From: Lactiplantibacillus brownii
GTDB taxonomy: Bacteria; Bacillota; Bacilli; Lactobacillales; Lactobacillaceae
Assembly: GCF_031085375.1 (NCBI RefSeq)
Contig: NZ_JAVCWF010000001.1
Coordinates: forward strand, 2,232,001-2,296,000
DNA length: 64,000 nt
Direction: 5' to 3'
Shown here one piece after another: positions 19,097 to 28,452 of this stretch (its first letter is position 1; every line of letters starts with the position of its first letter). The notes under the pieces were generated by a model that did no database searches, was not told where the DNA came from, and saw only the letters and a list, made by a program, of their open reading frames with translations. Position numbers and translations under genes: made by a program.

Positions 19097-20887
19097 ATGT
19101 TAACTAAACTTGCTATGACCGGCTTCCAAAAACGCTGGCGTGATTACTTAGTCTTGTTTTCTGGCTTAATCATGTCCAGTGCCATCTTCTACATGTTCGA
19201 AGCCTTAGCCACAAACAAAACGTTCTTAAAACAAAATACCGGCATCAGTATGATCGGCATGATTTTCCAATTTGGTTCCGTTTTATTGACCATTATTACC
19301 TTGGTCTACATCGGTTACGCCAACTCATTCTTACTCAGTATGCGCAAACGTGACTATGGTTTATTCATGTTAGTCGGCGCACGTAAAGGTAAAATTGGCC
19401 AACTGATTTGGTTAGAAACCCTCTTAGTCGGCATCACAGCCACCATTGTCGGTATTCTCTTCGGCACACTACTGACGCTTGGTCTGAGTCAATTACTCAT
19501 TAGTAGCCTCGGCTTAACCCTGCATCACTTAGCCGCTTGGTACTTGCCAGCAGCGTTAACGACGCTGTTACTCTATGTTGGCCTCTTCTTACTAGCCGGT
19601 TTCTTCAACTTAATTGCCTTAACGAAGACTCCTGCCCTGAAATTGTTACACAGTAATGATCAGCCCAACCGGCCCCAACTCAAGCCCGTCCGACAAGCCG
19701 TTGAAGTCGTTATTGGCCTCATCGCCATTGCCATCGGCTACTGGTCGATGGCCAACTTGGATAAGTTACAGATGGCCGGCATCGGCTTAGCCTTAGTCAC
19801 GATCGTGTTAGGAACGTACCTTTTATTTAATGCCATCTTTGTTTGGTTGGTCATCTTGCTCAAACGATTACCATTTGCTAATCGGGGTTTAAATGGCTTC
19901 ACATTATCACAATTAGGTTTCCGAATTCGAAATTATACGAAGATCTTATCCATCGTGGCCATGCTTTTCGCCTTAGCACTCGGTGCCATCACGGTCGGCA
20001 TGGGTTTCCATCGCCAAGTGCCACTGATGGTCAAAGGTAGTAACGCCTACGACATGGGCTTAGTCAATACAACTAATGCTCAAAAAGCTCAACTTAAAGC
20101 TTTAAAGCCTACCACTGAAAGCATGTATCGTTTCAAGGTTGGCAAAAAAGCCGTTTACTATCGGGCTAGTGACTTCAATCAGCACCCATTTATCACGATG
20201 ACTCAATCTGGCCGTAACCAACTTAAATTTACGGTTAAGCACAACAATGCCCAACAATTGCTAAAATCAACCGCCAGTTACCAACTTGGTTCATTACAAG
20301 GGAGTGCTCAACAACGTTTGAGTACCCAGATGTTAAGTGACGCGCAATACGCCAAATTAGGCCAGCCAGAACAACGTTTGACCGTCTTCGCCACCAAAGA
20401 TGTGACTGCACACACCGCGGCCTTGAAAAAGCTCGCAACTAGTCAACGTCAACGCGATACCGGCTTGCAAGGCGAAATGTTAGGCGGCCGTTACACCGGT
20501 TACCAAGTAATCAATAGTATGTATTCCGGCTTAGAATTCATGGGCTTCTTCTTAGGGGTTGCCTTTTTAGCCATGTTAGCGAGCTGCTTAATGTTCAAAA
20601 TCTTGTCCGGCGCCGCAGCGGACCAACACCGTTACGTCATGCTCAATAAGATTGGAACACGCAAAACCCAACTGAACAGTGCCTTACGCAAAGAAATTGC
20701 CGTCTTATTCATCCTGCCCGGCATTGTTGGCGTCGTCCACGTCCTCTTTGGACTCAAAATGTTCAGCTTCATTATGGTCGGTTCACCTTATGTTGGTATT
20801 TGGTTACCATTCTTAATTTTTGCGGGGCTCTATTTAATCTACTATCTCATCACGGTCCAAATTTATCGGCGGATCGTCTTACAATAA
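19097..20887 (+). CDS. FtsX-like ABC transporter permease, BceB-like
   Basis: Membrane partner of the preceding ATPase, 596 residues. Several membrane segments are seen at about 15-35, 55-80, 105-135, 150-175, 200-220 and 230-255, a further one near 285-305, then a large extracellular domain (about 310-470) and three C-terminal segments. That arrangement fits BceB permeases, which sense and protect against peptide antibiotics through the extracellular loop. Ribosome site AAAGGAG. Confidence 0.9.
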   Translation: MLTKLAMTGFQKRWRDYLVLFSGLIMSSAIFYMFEALATNKTFLKQNTGISMIGMIFQFGSVLLTIITLVYIGYANSFLLSMRKRDYGLFMLVGARKGKIGQLIWLETLLVGITATIVGILFGTLLTLGLSQLLISSLGLTLHHLAAWYLPAALTTLLLYVGLFLLAGFFNLIALTKTPALKLLHSNDQPNRPQLKPVRQAVEVVIGLIAIAIGYWSMANLDKLQMAGIGLALVTIVLGTYLLFNAIFVWLVILLKRLPFANRGLNGFTLSQLGFRIRNYTKILSIVAMLFALALGAITVGMGFHRQVPLMVKGSNAYDMGLVNTTNAQKAQLKALKPTTESMYRFKVGKKAVYYRASDFNQHPFITMTQSGRNQLKFTVKHNNAQQLLKSTASYQLGSLQGSAQQRLSTQMLSDAQYAKLGQPEQRLTVFATKDVTAHTAALKKLATSQRQRDTGLQGEMLGGRYTGYQVINSMYSGLEFMGFFLGVAFLAMLASCLMFKILSGAAADQHRYVMLNKIGTRKTQLNSALRKEIAVLFILPGIVGVVHVLFGLKMFSFIMVGSPYVGIWLPFLIFAGLYLIYYLITVQIYRRIVLQ

Positions 20888-20909
20888 CCTTTTGGAGGAG
20901 GAATGAATC

Positions 20910-21188
20910 ATGGTATACTTTGGATTAGTCGCTTTATTAATCGTTATTACGCCAATTCACCGTTATGGCTTAGCTAATCGCCACCAATTCTGGCTTGGCA
21001 GTTTAATGCCTAGTCTCTGGCTTGCCGCCAACGTGATCACCGCAACCCTATTTGGCTTTGAACATCAGGACACGCTACTAGCGGTGCTCGGGGCACTGTT
21101 ACTACTCTCCTGCTGGATTGCCGCGCGGATTGATCGGACTGAACATCAACTAACCTTGACTCGTCACCATAAGATTGCAACCAAATAA
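20910..21188 (+). CDS. small hydrophobic membrane protein
   Basis: 92 residues with about three hydrophobic segments (MVYFGLVALLIVIT; MPSLWLAANVITATLFG; LLAVLGALLLLSCWIAA). It follows the BceB-like permease by 22 nt with a good TGGAGGAGG site, so it belongs to that operon. Function unknown; it may assist the transporter. Confidence 0.75.
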   Translation: MVYFGLVALLIVITPIHRYGLANRHQFWLGSLMPSLWLAANVITATLFGFEHQDTLLAVLGALLLLSCWIAARIDRTEHQLTLTRHHKIATK

Positions 21189-21209
21189 CGATTAACCCAC
21201 TGCAATGAG

Positions 21210-21590
21210 GTGAAAAATATGCAGTTCAACTTCAATAGTACTGAACCAATCTATTTACAAGTTGCTGAACAGATCGAAGAAGCAATCTTTGCTCGGACCT
21301 TTGTGGAGGGTGAACAAATTCCCTCAACAACTGAAATTTCCAAAGAATTCCATATTAATCCAGCCACCGTGCTCAAAGGGATGAACATCTTAGTAGATGC
21401 CAATCTCATTGAAAAACGTCGTGGCGTTGGGATGTTCGTCATTGCCGGTGCGCAAGGCCGGATTGTCGAAAAACGGCGAAATCAATTTTACGATGATTAC
21501 GTCAAAAATCTTGTGAGTGAAGCCCGGAAACTGCACATTACTAAACAAGAACTTGCACAATTAATCGAACGGGGGTTTTCAACAAAATGA
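21210..21590 (+). CDS. GntR family transcriptional regulator, YtrA subfamily
   Basis: 126 residues. An N-terminal winged helix-turn-helix (EPIYLQVAEQIEEAIFARTF, then STTEISKEFHINPATVLKGM) is followed by only a short C-terminal helix region, the hallmark of YtrA-type regulators. Its stop codon overlaps the start of an ABC ATPase gene by 4 nt, and YtrA regulators usually control such a linked transporter. It could also act on the preceding ABC operon. Confidence 0.92.
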   Translation: MKNMQFNFNSTEPIYLQVAEQIEEAIFARTFVEGEQIPSTTEISKEFHINPATVLKGMNILVDANLIEKRRGVGMFVIAGAQGRIVEKRRNQFYDDYVKNLVSEARKLHITKQELAQLIERGFSTK

Positions 21591-22462
21591 GCATTCAAAT
21601 TCACGCCGTCAGTCAAAACTATCACGGCAAAAAAGTTCTTGATGACATCAACTTAACGATCGAACCGAACAAGATCTATGGTTTATTGGGTCGTAACGGT
21701 GCTGGTAAAAGTACTTTGCTGAACATTATCAGTAATCGTATCTTTGCCAGTCAAGGCATCGTTACTTTAGACGAGGAATCACTGAACGACAACGATCGTA
21801 CCCTCGGTCGGATCTATTTAATGAGTGAAGTTAACTTATATTCTGAACGGTCTAAATTAACCAAGCTATTTGATACGACAGAACTGTTATATGGCAGTTT
21901 TGATCGGCAATACGCCAAGGCTCTGGCCGACAAATTCGACTTGGATTTAACCTCACGTTTTGGCAAACTCTCAACCGGTTATCGTTCAATCTTCAAATTA
22001 ATTGTGGCCTTGTGTGTGCCAGCTGACTACATTTTCCTTGATGAACCCGTATTAGGCTTGGATGCCAATCACCGTGAATTGTTCTATCAAGAATTGATTG
22101 AGACCTATTCAGAAAAACCACGGACTTTCGTGATTTCAACTCACTTGATTGAAGAAATTGCTAACTTGATTGAGCATGTCTTTGTGCTAAATGACCACAG
22201 AATCGTGGTCAATGGCAGTGTGCCTGATATTTTAGAAAAAGCCTACACGGTTTCTGGTCCAGACACCGATGTCAGCCAATATACAGCCGGTTTAAACGTC
22301 ATCGGTGACGATCATCTGGGCGGAATCACCGCTCACTATGTTTATGGGGCTTTGGCGGATGATCGCCCGATTCCAGATACTGTTAAAGTTGAACATTTAG
22401 ACTTGCAGAAACTCTTTATCAATTTAACCAACGAAAAGAAGGTTGCTACTCATGTCAGCTAA
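21587..22462 (+). CDS. ABC transporter ATP-binding protein
   Basis: 291 residues. Walker A GLLGRNGAGKSTLL and Walker B YIFLDEPVLGLD are intact; the signature is LSTGYR rather than LSGGQ, a variant seen in YtrB-like and similar exporters. An extra C-terminal portion follows residue 210. It is translationally coupled to the GntR gene and followed by two related permease genes, so it probably energises both. Substrate unknown. Confidence 0.92.
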   Translation: MSIQIHAVSQNYHGKKVLDDINLTIEPNKIYGLLGRNGAGKSTLLNIISNRIFASQGIVTLDEESLNDNDRTLGRIYLMSEVNLYSERSKLTKLFDTTELLYGSFDRQYAKALADKFDLDLTSRFGKLSTGYRSIFKLIVALCVPADYIFLDEPVLGLDANHRELFYQELIETYSEKPRTFVISTHLIEEIANLIEHVFVLNDHRIVVNGSVPDILEKAYTVSGPDTDVSQYTAGLNVIGDDHLGGITAHYVYGALADDRPIPDTVKVEHLDLQKLFINLTNEKKVATHVS

Positions 22463-23261
22463 ATTGAAAGTCGCGACGCGCTATTTATTTCGTGAACAAC
22501 TGAAATACTTAGGTCTCGTTTATTTCTATGTAATTGCAAGTTTAGCGGTCATCCCGTTCCTTTTTGCGCTATTCACTGGCACCTTAAATCACCTTTCATT
22601 TGGCCATCTATTTGTCTTTAATTTTAGTTTTATCTTTGGCTTATTCGCCTTCATCTGGATGACATTCAGCTACGATAACTTCAAACTGTTCATTCAAAAT
22701 GGTATCTCTCGTAAAACTTTCTGGTTAGCACGCCTACTTAGCTTGCTTATGGTTAGTTTAATTGGCGAACTGTTGGCGACAATTTATTACTTCGCCGTTA
22801 GTAACCCGATTCAACACTGGCATTTCGCACAAGGCTTTAACCATCAATTTTACGCTCAGTTATATGGGACGCATTTTGGTTCTGGTACCATGCCAAACTT
22901 AATTGCTGGCTTTATTCTCACCTGGCTACTCTTTGTTGCGCTAGGCCTCAGCGGGATGGCACTTGGAAGCATCTTCAGCCTGTTAACGAAAACGGTGCGA
23001 CGAGTTGTTCTGATTGCTATTCCAATTTTGGGCGGCTTTTTCTTAGTCTTTCTCATGAATGTTTCCAGCCCTGGATCGGCGACGGATGCTCATACTAAAG
23101 CCATTTTTGAATTTCTTTATTGGCTCATGGGTGGCTCTAACCATGATTCCGCTGGTAGTTTAAACCCCATCATGCCAGCGTTAACGCTTATCGTTATTGG
23201 GATACTGATGGCAGCTATTGCTTACTACTTCAACCGGAAATTAAAGCTCAAAAATGCTTAA
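22452..23261 (+). CDS. ABC transporter permease (first of a tandem pair)
   Basis: About 269 residues with six hydrophobic segments. It starts MSAKLKVATRYLFREQL and has YDNFKLFIQNGISRKTFWLAR between the second and third segments, which is also present in the next gene. Start overlaps the ATPase gene by 11 nt. It is a YtrC/D-like or ABC-2-type permease without close functional identification. Confidence 0.85.
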   Translation: MSAKLKVATRYLFREQLKYLGLVYFYVIASLAVIPFLFALFTGTLNHLSFGHLFVFNFSFIFGLFAFIWMTFSYDNFKLFIQNGISRKTFWLARLLSLLMVSLIGELLATIYYFAVSNPIQHWHFAQGFNHQFYAQLYGTHFGSGTMPNLIAGFILTWLLFVALGLSGMALGSIFSLLTKTVRRVVLIAIPILGGFFLVFLMNVSSPGSATDAHTKAIFEFLYWLMGGSNHDSAGSLNPIMPALTLIVIGILMAAIAYYFNRKLKLKNA

Positions 23262-23283
23262 GTTTAAGGAGGCAGACACTGAT

Positions 23284-24081
23284 ATGCCAAAGAAACATTG
23301 GCGTTTGACACGCTACTTGTTCAAAGAACAATTGCCATACCTCGGTTGGGCGATCTTAATTGTCATCGCGGCCGAAACGCTATTACCATTGCTACTCGCA
23401 TTACTCACTGGTCGTCTGAGCACCTTTAGCTGGCGTTCCCATTTAAGTGGTTTAGGCATTGGTTTTATTGTCGGACTCTTTATTTTTATCATCCATTTGC
23501 AAACATATGACAATTTCAAATTAGTGATTCAAAATGGGATCTCCCGGCGGACCTACTGGCTAGCACGCTTTTACAACTTGTTAGTGATGAGTTTCATCGG
23601 CACGATTTTCACTTTGATCAATGATTTCGCCATTGCGGCTCCCGCGATGCGCATCGACGTTTTTGCTCAATTAGCGCGCGGTCCCTATGAAATGTATACC
23701 AAGTTCTTTGGCGACAATGTTTTCATGACCGTGACGATCTACCTGCTATTTTTGTGGCTTTTCTTCATCACAGTTGGAGCTTTCGCGATGGTCCTCAGTA
23801 ATATCATGAATTTATTCACCAAAACCGTCCAACGAGTTATCGCCATCGTCGTCCCAATTCTCGCCGTTTTCGCGCTCGGATTCGTCGGTTCTATCGCAGT
23901 TGGTCGCCAAACTAGCGCGGCCGTGATTGCTTTTACTAACTTTCTCAAGCTTCTCTTAGGCTATCACCAAACACTGGGCCTGTTCAATCCGTACATGCCA
24001 ATGCTGACGATGATGGTTAGCAGTAGCCTCTTCCTTGCGATAGCCTACTACTTCAATCGCAAATTACAGCTCAGAAATTAG
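23284..24081 (+). CDS. ABC transporter permease (second of a tandem pair)
   Basis: About 265 residues, six membrane segments, clearly paralogous to the preceding permease: both share RYLFxEQL near the start, YDNFKLxIQNGISRxTxWLAR in the middle and LxxAYYFNRKLxLxN at the end. The start follows AAGGAGG. The pair plausibly forms a heterodimeric channel. It ends at a bidirectional terminator. Confidence 0.85.
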   Translation: MPKKHWRLTRYLFKEQLPYLGWAILIVIAAETLLPLLLALLTGRLSTFSWRSHLSGLGIGFIVGLFIFIIHLQTYDNFKLVIQNGISRRTYWLARFYNLLVMSFIGTIFTLINDFAIAAPAMRIDVFAQLARGPYEMYTKFFGDNVFMTVTIYLLFLWLFFITVGAFAMVLSNIMNLFTKTVQRVIAIVVPILAVFALGFVGSIAVGRQTSAAVIAFTNFLKLLLGYHQTLGLFNPYMPMLTMMVSSSLFLAIAYYFNRKLQLRN

Positions 24082-24127
24082 CCAAATAAAAACGACTGTC
24101 CAACCGGGCGGCCGTTTTTATTTGGCT
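24081..24127. terminator. bidirectional terminator
   Basis: AGCCAAATAAAAACG and CGTTTTTATTTGGCT pair perfectly around a short loop. A/T-runs within the stem serve both the permease gene and the convergent uspA. Confidence 0.85.
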
Positions 24128-24129
24128 AA

Positions 24130-24600
24130 TTATTTAGTCACTTGCGTATTATTCAAATCTGTTTTTACCACAATAACATCTGTTAAGGCATTCCGTTGAA
24201 CGAAAGTCGTGACAGAGCCTTCAAGGACACGTTCCATGGCATTCAAGCCAGTAGCACCCATCATAATTAAGTCGTTGTGATGATCTTCAATGAAGTCTTG
24301 AGAGATGATTGGCTTCGGGCTGCCCATTCGGATATGGAATTCAATATCCTCAAAGCCGTTTTTCTTAATGGTTGCCACAACACCCTTCAAATAGGCTTCC
24401 GAGTCTTGAACCAATTGGTACGTAATGTCGCCATCCGCCAAACCGGCTAAGTTATAGCCGAATTGTCCAGGATCGATGACGGACAAAACATCCACGTGAG
24501 CTTGGTTACGTTTCGCGACGGCTACCGCTTTGTTTAAAGCTGCTTCCGCCTGTTTCGAACCGTCTAAGGGAACTAAAATATTCGTATATTCTTGTAACAT
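24130..24600 (-). CDS. universal stress protein, UspA family
   Basis: Cytosolic stress protein, 156 residues, starting MLQEYTNILVPLDGSKQAE. The ATP-binding motif G-x2-G-x9-G-[ST] is present as GATGLNAMERVLEGSVT, so it likely binds ATP. The ATG lies 10 nt after AAAGGG; a GTG three codons earlier is too close to that site. Role inferred from the family only. Confidence 0.92.
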   Translation of the reverse strand: MLQEYTNILVPLDGSKQAEAALNKAVAVAKRNQAHVDVLSVIDPGQFGYNLAGLADGDITYQLVQDSEAYLKGVVATIKKNGFEDIEFHIRMGSPKPIISQDFIEDHHNDLIMMGATGLNAMERVLEGSVTTFVQRNALTDVIVVKTDLNNTQVTK

Positions 24601-24735
24601 CTGCGCCACACCCTTTCCATCTACTAAGTATATTTTAACATTTATCGCTCATGAATGCGTTCTCAATTAATTACCTTGCAAAAAGTGTCCTTGATTAGGG
24701 CTAAGGAAATCGTAGCTATCACATCGTATCTGCTT

Positions 24736-25190
24736 AACTTACCGCTCCAGTTGGTCTGGACTGATGCTGGAACGTGGTGGCCACGTTTGTGAGCCAAAGG
24801 TCGGTCTCACAAGCCGGGCTTTCTCTAAGCTGGAAAACCACCAGCAGCCGAAACGTGTTCGGTCCAACTGCTCCTGAGCATTGCCCGTTGACCCTCACAC
24901 TCTTGAGAAATTTCACCACTGAGCATCATCCAGCCTGCCTTGCGCTAATTAGTGATCCTTAATATCAATTGACCTTTCGTTGATACGGGGCTAATTGATG
25001 TTCACTTGTTAAATCGCTATCTAACGTGGAGTGGACCAGTTCGTTTACCGTGTCGAGACACTTAGCTGGGCGAGCTGTCCCAGGTGCAAGTGTTAGTGTC
25101 TGGCCGACTTTTAAGACGTGGTTTTCGGCTTGAAAGCGCCCTGCAGGTCTGCCTCACAGTAAACGAATTAGTCCACGGAGACGGAGGACA
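24736..25190 (+). repeat. composite palindromic repeat, copy 2 (A2-spacer-B2, with D fragment)
   Basis: The most complete A-B copy. A2 (24736-24945) runs from GCTCCAGTTGGTCTGGACTG to CATCATCCAGCCTGCC and holds a 59-nt D fragment (24849-24907) with an inverted core. B2 (25023-25190) has arms GTGGACCAGTTCGTTTAC and GTAAACGAATTAGTCCAC. Compared with B1, CG changed to TA in one arm and the other arm changed to match. Occupies the 760-bp gap between uspA and the next gene. Confidence 0.85.
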
Positions 25191-25364
25191 TTTAGAGATG
25201 AACTCGTTGGCTGTATAATAGAGACAAATTGAGACTTTGTGGTACCTTCATGCTAGCGTACTTAAAACCTGACGTAAGACTTTTACACAAAATTTACACA
25301 AACAGAATCATCCGTTTACACCCAGCCACTACAATGGAGTTATTCCACTGGGGAGGCGGTTTAC

Positions 25365-25604
25365 ATGTTAGCACTGACAAAAGGACGTCATGGCGTTTTG
25401 ATCACTCAAACAGTCGTAATCAGTGACGAAGTCGACTACCAGATTGATTTGCTCACTAGTCGTTGGTCCAAGCACCCCTACACCGTTAAAATTACCGCAT
25501 TAACTTTAACTGGGCATACAGTCATCACCGTCGCGCGTTTTGATCATTTAGCAACTGCCCAAACTGCATACGACGCTTATTTCACTGATTTAGCCCAAAA
25601 ATAA
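25365..25604 (+). CDS. small hypothetical protein
   Basis: 79 residues, soluble, no recognised motif. GGGGAGGCGG ahead of the ATG supports translation. The sequence has alternating beta-like stretches (HGVLITQTVVI; YTVKITALTLTG; TVITVARF) and an end DAYFTDLAQK. It stands alone between the repeat and gtrA. Function not recognised. Confidence 0.7.
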   Translation: MLALTKGRHGVLITQTVVISDEVDYQIDLLTSRWSKHPYTVKITALTLTGHTVITVARFDHLATAQTAYDAYFTDLAQK

Positions 25605-25679
25605 TCGTTAACCGCCGCACAATTAGTTTTTTTATGCTACGATAATAGCACTTAATTTAACTATTTGGAGCGCGAAATA

Positions 25680-26105
25680 TTGAAAACAATTATGCAACTA
25701 TGGCATCGCTATCAGAGTGTTTTGTCTTATTTAATTTTTGGTGGTTTAACCACCGTCGTCAATTTTGTCGTCTTTTGGCTATTTAACGATTTAATTGGTT
25801 GGCCAGTTTGGCTCAGCAACGCCATTGCTTGGTTCTTATCAGTCTTATTTGCCTATGTCACGAATAAGTTATGGGTTTTCGACTCTAAAACGCCGACGGT
25901 CAAAGCTGTCGTCGCAGAAGCCTCCTCTTTCTTTGGCTTTCGACTACTCAGCTTTTTCGTAGACGAAGCAATTATGGTGATTGGTGTTACTGTCTTACAC
26001 GGGAATAACTTACTCGTCAAGTTCTTGGATCAAGTCATCATCGTTGTCATGAACTGGTTCTTCAGTAAACTATTCATTTTCAAAGACCGCGCTCATAAAA
26101 ACTAA
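25680..26105 (+). CDS. GtrA family membrane protein
   Basis: About 141 residues with four membrane segments, the GtrA fold, with YLIFGGLTTVVNFVVFWL and the typical end VVMNWFFSKLFIFKD. GtrA-like proteins are proposed to flip lipid-linked sugars for cell-wall glycosylation. The start is a TTG 9-10 nt after TTGGAGCG; an ATG four codons later is an alternative. No sugar transferase gene is adjacent. Confidence 0.9.
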   Translation: MKTIMQLWHRYQSVLSYLIFGGLTTVVNFVVFWLFNDLIGWPVWLSNAIAWFLSVLFAYVTNKLWVFDSKTPTVKAVVAEASSFFGFRLLSFFVDEAIMVIGVTVLHGNNLLVKFLDQVIIVVMNWFFSKLFIFKDRAHKN

Positions 26106-26106
26106 T

Positions 26107-26143
26107 CAAGTGACCGAGTTCAGTGCTCGGTCGCTTTTTCTTT
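26107..26143 (+). terminator. terminator after gtrA-like gene
   Basis: Hairpin AGTGACCGAG / CTCGGTCGCT followed by TTTTTCTTTT. Confidence 0.85.
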
Positions 26144-26219
26144 TGGCCTAGTAATTTTCATCCAACTCACCAAACGTGCTAAACTAAGGAACATATAGTG
26201 AGTTATGGAGGTGGTTACA

Positions 26220-26546
26220 ATGGCATTCAGTTCAACTGAAACCGATTATTTAACCGATATTTTGACAACGCAGCTTTTCACCCTCTTGTCACGTGTCACA
26301 CGCTGGCAAACACACAGTCTATCGCAGAAACAGTACGATCAACAAGTCGTCGAAACGCTGACGCCTAACGTTGAACAGTTACAAGCCATTGCGGCCAAGT
26401 TAGCGCCAACTGTCGGCAATCAAGATCAATTTAAGGCCTTGCAGATTGGGATTGATAAACTGGTCCAAGCTCAGCATTATCAACTGACTGAGGAACAATT
26501 GAGTCAGGCCAACGAACGACGATTAAGTCGTCATCGTTTCCGTTAA
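26220..26546 (+). CDS. hypothetical protein, helical
   Basis: 108 residues, likely all-helical and soluble. GGAGGTGG precedes the ATG by a good distance. The second half (NQDQFKALQIGIDKLVQAQ) may form a coiled coil. Not recognised as a known family. Confidence 0.7.
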   Translation: MAFSSTETDYLTDILTTQLFTLLSRVTRWQTHSLSQKQYDQQVVETLTPNVEQLQAIAAKLAPTVGNQDQFKALQIGIDKLVQAQHYQLTEEQLSQANERRLSRHRFR

Positions 26547-26589
26547 AACTGACTTTTATCATGCATTTCAACACTATCAGGACGATCAA

Positions 26590-26625
26590 AACAAGTCTGG
26601 GGCGTCCCTAGGCTTATTTTTTTGT
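26590..26625 (+). terminator. terminator
   Basis: AAGTCTGGGG / CCCTAGGCTT hairpin, then ATTTTTTTG. It serves the preceding hypothetical gene. Confidence 0.75.
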
Positions 26626-26820
26626 CTCCAGTCATTCTTACCGCTGCCCAAAAACTGAAATTCATTGATTCACCTGACGAGTGGCAATTTGTCCACCACT
26701 ATTTCGCAAAAAATGACACTCTTAACAAAAAATTCAAATTTCGATCACGAGATAGCTATTTTTAGTCGTTACAATGAAGCTATTAACTTAAAGATCTCGA
26801 TGTGAAAGAAGGAGGGTCCC

Positions 26821-27006
26821 ATGTTTTTACTTATTTACTGTACGCTCGCCATTGCCGTTTTTCTCTGGATGTTTAGTTTTAAAACTGCAGCTGCTGTCAC
26901 GGTTATCCTGGCGCTAGCCTTAATGGCTTACTCCTTCATCCGTCGACAAATCGAACGTAAACGAGGTTTAAAAAGCCACGCGGCGACCAACAAAAGCCGT
27001 GGCTGA
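26821..27006 (+). CDS. small membrane protein
   Basis: 61 residues. Two hydrophobic stretches (about 2-16 and 20-40) are followed by a strongly basic tail (RRQIERKRGLK), which places the C-terminus inside the cell. AAGGAGGG supports the ATG. Function unknown. Confidence 0.72.
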   Translation: MFLLIYCTLAIAVFLWMFSFKTAAAVTVILALALMAYSFIRRQIERKRGLKSHAATNKSRG

Positions 27007-27021
27007 ACCACCTAAAAAAGC

Positions 27022-27074
27022 TCAAAAAAATAGACGTTCTTAAATCTTAACGGATTTAAAGGCGTCTATTTTAG
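27022..27074 (+). terminator. terminator after small membrane protein gene
   Basis: AAAATAGACG ... CGTCTATTTT with an inner TTAAATC / GATTTAA stem. It lies next to the left side of the IS remnant. Confidence 0.75.
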
Positions 27075-27098
27075 GCTACTTAACGTGTAGTGCTAGTT

Positions 27099-27858
27099 TT
27101 GTAACCTTTGTCAGATGATCAGTGGGAACGTATTGACCCGTTATTTCCACCATACCGAACTGGACGTCCATCCAAAATTGATGACTGAACTGCATTTAAT
27201 GCCATCCTCTGGGTTATGCGTAGTGGTGCCGGCTTGGCGTGATTTCCAGAACGGTACGGCGCCTGACAGACGGTATATAGTCGTTTCCGCCTTTGGGTTG
27301 AATCTGGGCTCTTCGAACGTATCTTTGAAGCACTCATCGATGATCCAGATATGGAAAATCTTAGTTTAGAGTCAACGATTGTCCGATTTCATCAAAAAAC
27401 AACTGGTGCAAAAAAACGTCAAATGTTTGGTCGAGAATCAAGCCATTGGACTAAGTCGTGGTGGCCGTACGACGAAGATCCATGCGGTCGTAGATGGTCT
27501 AGGCAATCCAGTTTGCTTTTTACTAACAGGCGGTCAAGTCCATGATAGTCGTGTAGCTCAAACTTTACTGGCATCATTGGACATATCTGAATCAAACGTC
27601 ATTGGGGACAAAGCATATGGAACCGCCGAGTTACGGCAATATATCACGGCAGAATCAGGGACTTACACGATTCCGCCAAAAGAGACTGCCAAAAATAAAT
27701 GGGCCTGTGATTATTACGTTTATTGTGAGCGCCATTTGATTGAAAATTTCTTTAACCTATTAAAGAACTATCGACGAATAGCAACTCGTTATGATAAATT
27801 AGCGCATGTCTTTTTATCAGCGGTGTATGTTGCCTCGATTTGTATTTTACTCAAGTAG
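27099..27858 (+). pseudogene. IS5-family transposase pseudogene
   Basis: Translation in one frame gives ERIDPLFPPYRTGRPSKIDD, then a stop (TGA), TAFNAILWVMRSGAG, a frame change at the canonical WRD, two more TGA stops, then QTVYSRFRLWVESGLFERIF and ESTIVRFHQKTTGAKK. At an A7 run the frame moves by +1 into NQAIGLSRGGRTTKIHAVVD, which carries on intact to RHLIENFFNLLKNYRRIATR. The catalytic domain end (Glu of IENFF) is intact, but the gene cannot give a full protein. Confidence 0.85.
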
Positions 27859-27875
27859 TTTTCAAACAGACCCTA
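27099..27875 (+). mobile_element. IS5-family element, decayed
   Basis: Remnant of an IS5/IS427-type insertion sequence with one transposase gene. The transposase starts near SDDQWERIDPLFPPY and ends CILLK. The right end has TTTTCAAACAGACCCT, a plausible terminal repeat, but no matching sequence is found on the left, so the left end is lost. The nearby 27876-28060 stretch is AT-rich and shows no gene. Confidence 0.75.
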
Positions 27876-28061
27876 ATGAAAAATTAAAAAGTCAAAAAAC
27901 CATTATGCGAAAGCATTTTATTAATGATTTTTAGTCTTTATTATTTTCCATTAGCTGCTTATTAGTGCATGACCCACGCTGTGATTCAATAATTCCAATA
28001 TCAGAATTGTCATTTTATTACTACTCTTAAACAGGTAAAAACTTGTCAAAGAAACGTATCC

Positions 28062-28240
28062 AGCTAATGCGGTGACAGAAAATTGCTTCTATATTTCCAA
28101 GTTCATAATCATCCCTACGAGACATATGGTGACTCAAAAATCGGACTACCAAACTATATGAATTGCTACGATCATCGCCGCATAGAAACAAAATTCGCCG
28201 GTCTAAAAGTTCACTTCACATTGATCATTAGATTGGACTT
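28062..28240 (+). pseudogene. IS3-family orfB C-terminal fragment
   Basis: Fragment resembling the end of an IS3-type integrase. ANAVTENCF (compare DNAVxENFF around the last catalytic Glu) changes frame into YMNCYDHRRIETKFAGLKV (compare YIxYYNxxRIxxKLxGxSPV). Start, middle and ends of the element are missing. Identification is by motif only. Confidence 0.55.
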
Positions 28241-28247
28241 TTTTGTA

Positions 28248-28288
28248 ATAAAAAAGTGGCATCCTCATTTTTTAAAGACGCCACTTTG
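28248..28288 (-). terminator. terminator downstream of malY
   Basis: Minus strand hairpin AAAGTGGC / GCCACTTT followed by TTTTATTACAAAAA. It is 165 nt past the malY stop codon, with no gene between. The gap 28289-28452 shows nothing else. Confidence 0.6.
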
Positions 28289-28452
28289 ATTTGAAATGAT
28301 TAGTGATTACATATGTGCCACTTGTGCCATGCTTCGCTTACAATTCTATGGAATGTCATCAAAGTTTATATAATCTAATCCAAGGAAAAAGTGCCTTCAG
28401 AATAGATTAGCGAACTACCTGACTAGATATATTACGAAACTAGCACGACACG

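Noticed and set aside
24774-24962. Open frame inside repeat A2 (similar ones at 50757-51029, 47874-48071, 31879-32064)
   Set aside because: The frames share peptides only because the palindromic DNA repeats; they run in either direction, lack ribosome sites and break when the repeat changes. They are by-products of the A element.
27379-27425. Programmed frameshift at the A7 run of the IS5 transposase
   Set aside because: The change needed is +1, not the usual -1, and the gene also has three in-frame TGA stops and another frame change, so decay is simpler.
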